13,082 nt of DNA from Clostridia bacterium (GTDB lineage: Bacteria > Bacillota > Clostridia > UMGS1810). Positions 7,659 to 13,082 of the stretch are shown in pieces. Positions within the stretch are counted from its first letter, which is position 1, and the number at the start of each line of letters is the position of its first letter. The position numbers and the translations under genes are program-made. The notes under the pieces are model-generated. The model worked only from the letters and a program-made list of their open reading frames with translations. It was not told the origin of the DNA and did no database searches. The stretch covers positions 1-13,082 of the forward strand of contig JAEDEG010000069.1 of assembly GCA_016293435.1 (NCBI GenBank), written 5' to 3'.

Positions 7659-8315
7659 TCATTTTCCTGCTTTTGCATTAAGAGAATCCAATACGGTTCT
7701 CCTTGTATTTTCAACAATCATTTCGTAATTCTTATCGTTTACGGCGTTATTTTCAGCAAACATCCAGTCACCGCCCGATGCAAGCACATAGTCGATTTTT
7801 GAGAACGGCAGGAAGTTTTTACCGTTAAGTCCTCCTGTTACAACCCACTCAACATTGCCGAACGGACCGCCGTGATACTGTGCAAGCGTATCAGCTCCGC
7901 CAAGCTGATATATAGGGAAGAATTTTAAAATATTAATTCCGCAATTGAGTGCCATTGAAATATCGCTTGCAGTAACGCAACCGGGTAAAATGGGCATATT
8001 CTTTTTCAGCGCAAACTCCACAACCTCAGGAACAAATCCCGGTGCAACGAAAAACTGTGCGCCTGCATCAATTGCCTCCTCGGCATCTCTTATAGAGATA
8101 ACCGAACCTGCACCTACCGTAACCTCGGGAGCATTTTTTGCTATTTCATTAATTCTTTTCAACGAATTTTCGTCTCTGTGAAGCAAAACCTCACAAACAG
8201 GCAAACCTCCCTCTGCAAGCGCATGCGCCGCATCTGCCGCAAAATCAAGCTCGGGCGCTACCATAATGGGGCATATTCCCGTTGTTTTTAAAACTCCATA
8301 CATTGTCTTTTCCAT
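7659..8315 (-). CDS. KDPG/KHG-type class I aldolase
   Basis: This 218-residue protein belongs to the Eda/DgoA family of Schiff-base aldolases, which cleave 2-keto-3-deoxy acids to pyruvate plus an aldehyde. The Schiff-base lysine is Lys131 in LKFFP and the catalytic Glu42 is in CEVLLH. VGAGSV (67-72), VAPGF (90-94), LPGCVTASDI (110-119) and TGGLNGKN (160-167) mark the barrel. Compared with E. coli Eda, two substrate-phosphate contacts look changed: the Arg49 position is His46, and the serine of GGSW is Asp183 (GGDW). An aspartate there would disfavour a phosphate, so the substrate may be unphosphorylated. The ATG at 8315 follows AGGAG by ten bases. The gene lies 15 bases after the Ldh-type oxidoreductase gene, and its stop is 11 bases before the aldo/keto reductase start. 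Confidence 0.9.
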   Translation of the reverse strand: MEKTMYGVLKTTGICPIMVAPELDFAADAAHALAEGGLPVCEVLLHRDENSLKRINEIAKNAPEVTVGAGSVISIRDAEEAIDAGAQFFVAPGFVPEVVEFALKKNMPILPGCVTASDISMALNCGINILKFFPIYQLGGADTLAQYHGGPFGNVEWVVTGGLNGKNFLPFSKIDYVLASGGDWMFAENNAVNDKNYEMIVENTRRTVLDSLNAKAGK

Positions 8316-8330
8316 AGTTTATAGTCTCCT

Positions 8331-9386
8331 TTATTTTATAATATTTAGTTCAATATCTGTTGACTCTGACAGTGATTTCAAACTTTCTGCCATAGCATCT
8401 GTAATTTCAAGCATTCCTGTTTTAAGTGCTTCCTCACGCTTTGCCCATTCCATTTCACCGGGAAGGAATATTTTATCCTTTCCCTTTGCTTTTGGTCCGT
8501 TTTTAAGTTCGTTTATCATTTGTGAAATTCGCTTGTTAAACACTTCTTCACTCATCATCTGTTTTATATCAATTGCAACAAAAGCATGACCTGCATTGTT
8601 TACAGATGACATATCCAAATTCCAGCTTGCAATTTCACTGAGCATTCCTGCTCCTGTGATAACCGCCGACAAGATTTCAACCAGCACTGCAAGGCCGTAA
8701 CCCTTATGAGCGCCCATCGGCTGTAAGCTTGCGTTTTGCGGGAACAATGATGAGTCGGTTGTAGGCTGTCCTTCTTCATCAACAAGCCACGTATCGGGAA
8801 TATCCATTCCTTTTTCCTTTGCCATAATGACCTTCAATGCCGCAACACTGCTGAGCGCAATATCCAAAAATATACTTTTTCCGTCACCTGTTGGGCAAGC
8901 AAATGAAAACGGATTTGTTCCTATCGCTTTTGATGCGCCGTTAGGAACTGCAATGACCGGGTCTGTATTGCTCATAGATAAACCTATCATACCTTGTTCG
9001 GCGGCTAAATTTGCATAATACCCTGCAGCACCGAAATGACAGCTGTTTTTAACTCCAACATAGGCAATACCGACTTTTTTTGCTTTCTCTATTGCTAAAT
9101 TCATAGCCTTGCAACCTGAAACCATACCAAGTGCTTTGTTGCCGTTTATGATTGCAAAAGCGGGGCCGTCGCAAATCACTTCGGGTTCAGCTTTTGCATC
9201 AAGCCCACCTGCATTTATTTTTTCTATGTACTGTCCCAGGTTTCTAATACCATGAGTCATTACACCGAACATATCCGTTGCAATTAAAGTATCAGCAGTA
9301 ATTTCCGCATTTTTTTCCGAGACGCCGTTTTTAATCAACGCCTGTACGGCAAATTCCCTCAATTCATTTATTTTTACTTTTTGCAT
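8331..9386 (-). CDS. Ldh/malate-dehydrogenase-type (COG2055) NAD(P)H oxidoreductase
   Basis: This 351-residue protein belongs to the Ldh2/MdhL2 family. The family includes malate/L-lactate, ureidoglycolate, 2,3-diketogulonate and related dehydrogenases, and is distinct from the classical Rossmann lactate dehydrogenases. Conserved family blocks are GVMTHG with His45, the NSCHFGAAGYY region with His117 (114-124), GTNPFSFACP (156-165), and the C-terminal GAHKGYGLA block. These enzymes interconvert 2-hydroxy and 2-keto acids, so here it could oxidise or reduce a sugar-acid intermediate upstream of the aldolase. The ATG at 9386 has an AGGAGG ribosome binding site. It follows the hydrolase-like gene by 20 bases and precedes the aldolase gene by 15. 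The substrate is not readable from sequence alone. Confidence 0.88.
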   Translation of the reverse strand: MQKVKINELREFAVQALIKNGVSEKNAEITADTLIATDMFGVMTHGIRNLGQYIEKINAGGLDAKAEPEVICDGPAFAIINGNKALGMVSGCKAMNLAIEKAKKVGIAYVGVKNSCHFGAAGYYANLAAEQGMIGLSMSNTDPVIAVPNGASKAIGTNPFSFACPTGDGKSIFLDIALSSVAALKVIMAKEKGMDIPDTWLVDEEGQPTTDSSLFPQNASLQPMGAHKGYGLAVLVEILSAVITGAGMLSEIASWNLDMSSVNNAGHAFVAIDIKQMMSEEVFNKRISQMINELKNGPKAKGKDKIFLPGEMEWAKREEALKTGMLEITDAMAESLKSLSESTDIELNIIK

Positions 9387-9406
9387 AATATCAACCTCCT
9401 ATAGAT

Positions 9407-11467
9407 TTATATTTTAAATACATTTGTACACTCTGAAAAGTACAAGGCATCATACAGTACCAAATCCTGATCGTTTGACCACGGATCGTAAAATTCCCCT
9501 CTTTGTCCGTTAATTCTGTAAGGATATACATACGCAGCAGAACCTCTTCCGTCATCACCGATAAGGCACATACAGTTTCTGATACACTCCTCCGCCTTTA
9601 CAAGCCAGCTGTTGTCGCCCGAAAGTTTGCCGTATGACATATACGCACGTGCGCTCAGACAGCTAAGATGATGCGGGAGTGTATCACCAGGCAGTTTGTT
9701 TTTACCGAACCAGACGTCATCCCAGAACCTTATGGCTATTTCGTTAAGATGAAAGCTCGGCTGCATACCCGAAAATCTCTGCAATATTTCAATATGCTTT
9801 GATGCTTCGTTGATATAATACTCCTTATTTTCACGCAGTGCACCCATTTCGGCTATGTAATTTACCGCAGGCGTAACAATAGTCTGCTCATAATTTACCT
9901 CATGCTTGGGATATGCTGTGCCATTGCCAATGATATTATCAACGTGAGTCTGGAAATAGCCCATCATCTTCTCTGTTTTTTCATCGTCACCCAACAACTT
10001 AAACGCGCGGATTATCTTGCCTATCGTGAGTCCGTTTGCATAGCACTTTTTACCGCCTATACCGTAATATGTCTCCGTCAATCTGATTATATCGTCGAGG
10101 TACGATTCGTCACTTGTCACAAAATACATTTCGCACAATATCTGCATTACTCCGGGGGCATTATAAAGCCGCAATTGATCCCGGTTTTTGCCTATTGTAT
10201 TAAATACCTCGCCTGTCTCTCTGTCATAAAATTCACGGAACATAAATTTTATATACAAATCTACAGCTTTGCGAACATCCGCATCATCCTTCATCTGAAG
10301 ATATTTCATTAAGAGTAGCGGGATGTTCATTCTCTCGCGGCAAGCGTTGTGATCGGGATTACTGTAGTCAAAATACATGCTGTCGTAATCGTTATCATAA
10401 ACGAGAAACGCTCCGTAGAGAGGACTTTTTGGATCTAAGCACTGCTGATTTTCAATGATAAAGCGAACACGCTTTTCGAGAAGCTCACCAAATGGTGGCT
10501 TTACCGCAAACTCAGCCCACGTGCTTACATCTCCGTCTTGTATCGTAAACCTATACTCTCCTGTATGAGGAGCCTTAAATACAACCCTGAAGCCGTTTTC
10601 GGTTTTCTCAAATGGTATAATCTCATTTCCCCATTTTATTTGCAGTTCACAGCCTGAAGAGGTTTTAACGGTAAAATCTATATTTTCATTTTCAAATATC
10701 GTATAATGCACAGCATCAACACCTATGTAGTTGTCATATCTGTTTATAATCGACATGAAATCCTCTTTGTTCTTATGGAAGAAAAGTTCCCATTCAAGCT
10801 GATATTCCTCGCCGCTTTTTAAAAAAATGCTTTCTATATCAAGAACGAATCTTCCCCTCGTGCATCCGCCGCAAATATCACGGTTACCCGGCTCGTTCTG
10901 ATCATAGCAGTCAATCGCTCCCTTTGTCAGATACAGTCCGAGATTACATTCGCTCGTTCCCATTCTGAGCGCATTTACCCACGAAATATTATGCCCACAC
11001 CAAATATGTGCGTTGCAGCGGTGAATCATACAGTCCTCTGCGTCGGGATAACGGTCATTAAACGGCGTTTCAATACCAAAATTATCACGATTTACGGTTA
11101 TCACCGTATCTGTGATATTTTTCAGTGTATAATTTTCGACAAAATTTCCGTTCTGCTTAAAATACCGCTTTACAGTAACCTCCATGATGTTGTTTCTGTA
11201 TACCGCCTCTGAACGCTCGTCTTCGCACATAAACGAAGCAAGCTTCATTTTCACATCATCGTTCTCTTTAAATTCGTAGAACCACGGATTCCATGCCCGA
11301 ACGTGTATCCGTCCCCATTGTCCGTCCTCTGCACACCAGTTCATCTCATGCTCATCCGACGGATTTTTGATGGACGTTATATAGCCCGTATTCCCGTCAA
11401 ATTCAATGTTAAAATTTTCATTTTTGAGACTTCTGCATTGCCCTCTGCACTTTTCTGGCATTTTCAT
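9407..11467 (-). CDS. Putative intracellular glycoside hydrolase or polysaccharide lyase, beta-sandwich plus alpha/alpha-barrel, family unknown
   Basis: The 686-residue protein is the first gene of the operon. I do not recognise its family with confidence. Residues about 15-250 look like a beta-sandwich (alternating strands, many aromatics, CNAHIWCGHN, WNPWFYEF). Residues about 255-325 could be a small Ig-like strand-rich module. Residues about 330-686 are helix-rich, with helical-hairpin spacing and Trp/Tyr/Asp-rich loops (NHNACRERMN, RFWDDVWFGKN, YDPWSNDQD), as in six-hairpin glycosidases and some lyases. There is no signal peptide or membrane segment, so it should act in the cytoplasm on an imported oligosaccharide. 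Its lead position suggests it frees the sugar or uronic acid that the later enzymes degrade. The ATG at 11467 follows AGGGAG by eleven bases. A catalytic residue cannot be assigned. Confidence 0.6.
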   Translation of the reverse strand: MKMPEKCRGQCRSLKNENFNIEFDGNTGYITSIKNPSDEHEMNWCAEDGQWGRIHVRAWNPWFYEFKENDDVKMKLASFMCEDERSEAVYRNNIMEVTVKRYFKQNGNFVENYTLKNITDTVITVNRDNFGIETPFNDRYPDAEDCMIHRCNAHIWCGHNISWVNALRMGTSECNLGLYLTKGAIDCYDQNEPGNRDICGGCTRGRFVLDIESIFLKSGEEYQLEWELFFHKNKEDFMSIINRYDNYIGVDAVHYTIFENENIDFTVKTSSGCELQIKWGNEIIPFEKTENGFRVVFKAPHTGEYRFTIQDGDVSTWAEFAVKPPFGELLEKRVRFIIENQQCLDPKSPLYGAFLVYDNDYDSMYFDYSNPDHNACRERMNIPLLLMKYLQMKDDADVRKAVDLYIKFMFREFYDRETGEVFNTIGKNRDQLRLYNAPGVMQILCEMYFVTSDESYLDDIIRLTETYYGIGGKKCYANGLTIGKIIRAFKLLGDDEKTEKMMGYFQTHVDNIIGNGTAYPKHEVNYEQTIVTPAVNYIAEMGALRENKEYYINEASKHIEILQRFSGMQPSFHLNEIAIRFWDDVWFGKNKLPGDTLPHHLSCLSARAYMSYGKLSGDNSWLVKAEECIRNCMCLIGDDGRGSAAYVYPYRINGQRGEFYDPWSNDQDLVLYDALYFSECTNVFKI

Positions 11468-11491
11468 AATTGTTGTCTCTCCCTTTCATAA

Positions 11492-11515
11492 GGTAATACA
11501 TTTTCATTTATTACC
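11492..11515. promoter_or_regulatory. Inverted repeat in the operon leader
   Basis: GGTAATA (11492-11498) and TATTACC (11509-11515) form a perfect seven-base dyad with a ten-base spacer. It lies in the predicted 5' leader of the operon, roughly +8 to +31 from the expected start site and 25 bases before the first ATG. It could be an operator for a repressor or a weak RNA hairpin. The sequence alone does not decide between them. Confidence 0.35.
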
Positions 11516-11529
11516 CTTTTTTCAGTCTC

Positions 11530-11558
11530 ATTATATACTTTTTACGAAAACAAGTAAA
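11530..11558 (-). promoter_or_regulatory. Sigma-A-type promoter of the catabolic operon
   Basis: On the minus strand, TTTACT (-35, 11553-11558) is separated by 17 bases from TATAAT (-10, 11530-11535). Transcription would begin near 11523, giving a leader of about 56 bases before the ATG at 11467. The -10 box is perfect but the -35 box matches consensus at only four of six positions, which suits a promoter that needs an activator such as the adjacent AraC-family protein. Confidence 0.65.
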
Positions 11559-11565
11559 TATCCAA

Positions 11566-11592
11566 TTCGACACACTTTACTATACTTTTCGA
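11566..11592. promoter_or_regulatory. Candidate AraC-type direct-repeat operator
   Basis: TTCGA occurs at 11566-11570 and again at 11588-11592, 22 bases apart (about two helical turns). Each copy is followed by a loosely similar TTTA-containing stretch. The pair lies directly upstream of the operon -35 box, the usual site for an AraC-family activator. The half-site is short and the match is loose, so this is a suggestion only. Confidence 0.25.
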
Positions 11593-11614
11593 GCATTTAA
11601 TAAGAGTTCATCTC

Positions 11615-11643
11615 TTGACAAAAGCTTTTAAGCTTGCTATAAT
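11615..11643 (+). promoter_or_regulatory. Consensus sigma-A promoter of the AraC-family regulator
   Basis: TTGACA (11615-11620) and TATAAT (11638-11643) are both perfect consensus hexamers with the optimal 17-base spacer. The start site would be near 11650, leaving a leader of about 17 bases before the ATG at 11667. The spacer contains an AGCTT-TT-AAGCT dyad, which could be an operator for autoregulation. Confidence 0.85.
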
Positions 11644-11666
11644 GCGATTATAAGGCGGTGAAAAAA

Positions 11667-12515
11667 ATGAAAAACTTAGAATATGTCTCATTTGAAGAAC
11701 TCTATTCAATGAATGTTGAAATTACTGATATTCACGCAGAACGTCAAAAATGGGTTAAGGGCGTTTTATTCAGCAAGGGCGCTCCGAGAAGCTTTAATGC
11801 CATAATTCTCCTTAATGGATGCAACGGTGTTTACACCGATTTGAGGGAAAACGGCACTTCATTTTTCGCACCCCAAAACAGCGTAGTCTGCCTTCCCGAA
11901 GGCAGTGATTACAGTGTATTAAACAGCGACTGCAATCTTTCCGATCAGGACGCTTATTTGATTGAATTTCACATCAAGAAAGACGGCAAATCATTATCAT
12001 TAGCACCTCATCCGTTTATTATAAACACTATGTTTCCGGGCGTATTGTCGCACGCAATTAAAGATGTCGTACGCACTTATGAAATGCCGATAAAATCACC
12101 AATCAGCATATTATCAAGCGTATGTGAGGTGCTTTCAATATTAGGCAAAGAGAAAAAACTGCAAAATAAGAACTATTCTGCAATATCACAGGGAATAAAA
12201 TTAATCGAAAAAGATCCGTTTGAGGATATATCTATGGAAGAGATTGCCGAAATATGCAAAATCAGCAGCAGTGCTTTCAGAAGAAATTTTAAAAAGTATG
12301 TAGGTAAAAGTCCAATACAGTACAGAACTGACTTAAGAATAAAAACTATGCAATTTATGCTTGAAAACAGTAACATAACCATAGAAAATATGTCTGAACT
12401 CTTAGGAATTGACAACATTCCTTATATTTATAAAATGTTTAAAAAAAATGTCGGACTTTCCCCGTGTGAGTACAGAAATAAATGCAAAGAGGAGCCAACC
12501 AAATCCTCGTCTTAA
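11667..12515 (+). CDS. AraC-family transcriptional regulator
   Basis: The 282-residue protein has a C-terminal AraC/XylS DNA-binding domain with two helix-turn-helix units, one around 189-209 (MEEIAEICKISSSAFRRNFK) and one around 238-258 (NMSELLGIDNIPYIYKMFKK). The conserved family ending GLSPCEYR follows. Residues 1-160 look like the variable cupin-type ligand domain. It is divergent from the catabolic operon and probably activates it in response to the substrate or an intermediate. I chose the ATG at 11667, which has AAGGCGG eight bases upstream. An in-frame GTG at 11658 would use part of that site as coding sequence and leave almost no leader after the consensus promoter. The operon -35 box is weak and the regulator promoter is perfect, which fits an activator made constitutively. 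Confidence 0.9.
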   Translation: MKNLEYVSFEELYSMNVEITDIHAERQKWVKGVLFSKGAPRSFNAIILLNGCNGVYTDLRENGTSFFAPQNSVVCLPEGSDYSVLNSDCNLSDQDAYLIEFHIKKDGKSLSLAPHPFIINTMFPGVLSHAIKDVVRTYEMPIKSPISILSSVCEVLSILGKEKKLQNKNYSAISQGIKLIEKDPFEDISMEEIAEICKISSSAFRRNFKKYVGKSPIQYRTDLRIKTMQFMLENSNITIENMSELLGIDNIPYIYKMFKKNVGLSPCEYRNKCKEEPTKSSS

Positions 12516-12541
12516 AAACTCACGCAATACATATAGTATTA

Positions 12542-12558
12542 AATTCAAAGGTTGAATT
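12542..12558. repeat. Short AT-rich inverted repeat after the regulator gene
   Basis: AATTCAA and TTGAATT flank a three-base loop 27 bases beyond the regulator stop. The stem is AT-rich and no T-run follows, so it is at best a weak terminator. No better terminator for the regulator gene is seen between 12516 and 12577, and that stretch holds nothing else I recognise. Confidence 0.3.
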
Positions 12559-12577
12559 GACTTAAAATCACCTCACA

Positions 12578-12727
12578 ATGCCTATTCTGCGGAGTTTTAT
12601 TTCGGATATGTCCGAAAAGACATCAGTGATAATCACCTCAAACAAGGGATTTGATGAATGGATCGATTTCATGGGAGACGCTACAATAACCACAGCTATC
12701 CTTGACAGGCTGATACATCACTGTGAG
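12578..12727 (+). pseudogene. istB: C-terminal remnant of an IS21-family IstB ATPase gene
   Basis: About 45 residues, from SFISDMSEK through TSVIITSNKGFDEW to ILDRLIHHCE, match the C-terminal part of IstB, the AAA+ helper ATPase of IS21-family elements. The sensor-like TSNKGF region and the late arginine helix are present. The Walker A and B regions that should lie upstream are absent, and there is no istA. The frame stays open to 12838, but similarity stops near 12727, where intron-like DNA on the other strand begins. This is a dead fragment. The family call rests on a strong remembered motif, not a search. Confidence 0.8.
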
Positions 12728-12994
12728 ACTCACGGGATAAGTCATAATTCTTTCCTCGTCTACCTGCCCAATCTACCCATTGAGCTTACGTTTGCCTTTA
12801 GGGATTCACTGTCTTTGGTCAGCTTACCCACTCAATGAGCCTTAGTATCAGGTTTCTGTCCGTCAGGCTACGATTTCGCTATTGCTTCTTCTCTCCCACA
12901 CCTCACGATGTGAAACTTGCAAGTCGCTATCGGGTTCGTCGGCAACTACGCCCCTTTGGGCTTTCACCATAGAATTGTGACATGCCCGTCATAC
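12728..12994 (-). mobile_element. Truncated 5' end of a group II intron (domain I fragment)
   Basis: Read on the minus strand from 12994, the sequence starts GTATGACGGGCATGTCAC, close to the GUGYG start of bacterial group II introns. It continues with GGTGAAAG, CGTAGTTGCCGACGAAC, AGCGACTTGCAAGTTT and a CAC...GTG hairpin, which I recognise as typical domain I sequence. The remaining domains, the reverse transcriptase gene and domain V are missing, so it cannot splice or move. The left boundary with the IstB fragment is uncertain by about ten bases. The 5' end lies just past the T-run of an intrinsic terminator on the same strand, a placement known for some group II introns. The exact intron class is not assigned. 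Confidence 0.6.
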
Positions 12995-12999
12995 CAAAC

Positions 13000-13026
13000 A
13001 AAAAAGCCGCAGAATTTGCGACTTTT
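13000..13026 (-). terminator. Intrinsic terminator of the gene entering from the right
   Basis: On the minus strand, AAAAGTCGCA pairs with TGCGGCTTTT around a five-base loop, with one A-C mismatch, and a T-run follows. It begins seven bases after the stop codon at 13033, as expected for a Rho-independent terminator of that gene. Confidence 0.7.
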
Positions 13027-13032
13027 ATATAT

Positions 13033-13082
13033 TTAAATCTTACTGTTAAAATATTCTTCGGTAACACCAAGCTGTTTCCTTA
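13033..13082 (-). CDS. C-terminal end of an unidentified gene (partial)
   Basis: The minus-strand frame reads KQLGVTEEYFNSKI and then a TAA stop at 13033-13035, directly before an intrinsic terminator. Only about 15 residues are inside the window, so the product cannot be identified. The frame is inferred from the terminator position and from the sensible amino-acid composition. The other two frames are less plausible but not excluded. Confidence 0.45.
   Translation of the reverse strand, partial: RKQLGVTEEYFNSKI

Noticed and set aside
9902..10312. A 136-residue plus-strand open frame inside the hydrolase-like gene
   Set aside because: It is antisense to a convincing long gene, has a Cys/Ile-rich composition typical of shadow frames, and no ribosome binding site or family similarity is seen.
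11658..11666. GTG start for the AraC-family regulator
   Set aside because: It would lie inside the ribosome binding site of the ATG at 11667 and leave only about eight bases of leader after the consensus promoter.
12578..12838. An 86-residue open frame as an intact gene
   Set aside because: Only the first 50 or so codons resemble IstB. The rest is antisense to intron-like DNA and is not protein-like.

Overview
The window looks like chromosome from a low-GC, Gram-positive gut-type anaerobe of the Clostridia. This is inferred from AT-rich DNA, strong AGGAGG-like ribosome binding sites, sigma-A style promoters, tightly packed genes, and IS21 and group II intron debris. I cannot name a species. 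No tRNA, rRNA, CRISPR array or prophage is visible.

Bases 51-11467 hold one co-directional cluster of nine genes on the minus strand. In transcription order they are: a 686-residue hydrolase- or lyase-like protein of unknown family (9407-11467); an Ldh/MDH-type oxidoreductase (8331-9386); a KDPG/KHG-type aldolase (7659-8315); an aldo/keto reductase (6799-7647); a divergent glycerate 2-kinase (5309-6790); a very divergent enolase homologue (4027-5328); an aldehyde dehydrogenase (2581-4011); a PfkB sugar kinase (1457-2443); and a FucI/AraA-type isomerase (51-1442). Gaps are 8-20 bases or short overlaps, except 137 bases before the PfkB gene, which contain a 109-base imperfect palindrome. No terminator is seen before base 1, so the operon may continue beyond the window. 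It includes no transporter.

A divergent AraC-family regulator (11667-12515, plus strand) faces away from the operon. The 199-base gap between them holds a perfect consensus promoter for the regulator, a good promoter for the operon, a 22-base-spaced direct repeat just upstream of the operon -35 box, and a dyad in the operon leader.

Inferred function: intracellular breakdown of an oligosaccharide or uronide to a sugar acid, then a 2-keto-3-deoxy acid. The aldolase would cleave this to pyruvate plus an aldehyde, which would be oxidised (ALDH) and phosphorylated (glycerate kinase-like). This resembles a non-phosphorylative Entner-Doudoroff route. No recognised sugar-acid dehydratase is present. 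The enolase homologue keeps the enolase metal ligands and one catalytic lysine but has lost the other enolase catalytic residues, so it is the best candidate for new chemistry here.

Bases 12516-13082 are a mobile-element scar: the C-terminal part of an IstB ATPase gene fused to what looks like the 5' end of a group II intron in the opposite orientation. The intron end abuts an intrinsic terminator belonging to a gene that enters from the right edge on the minus strand.
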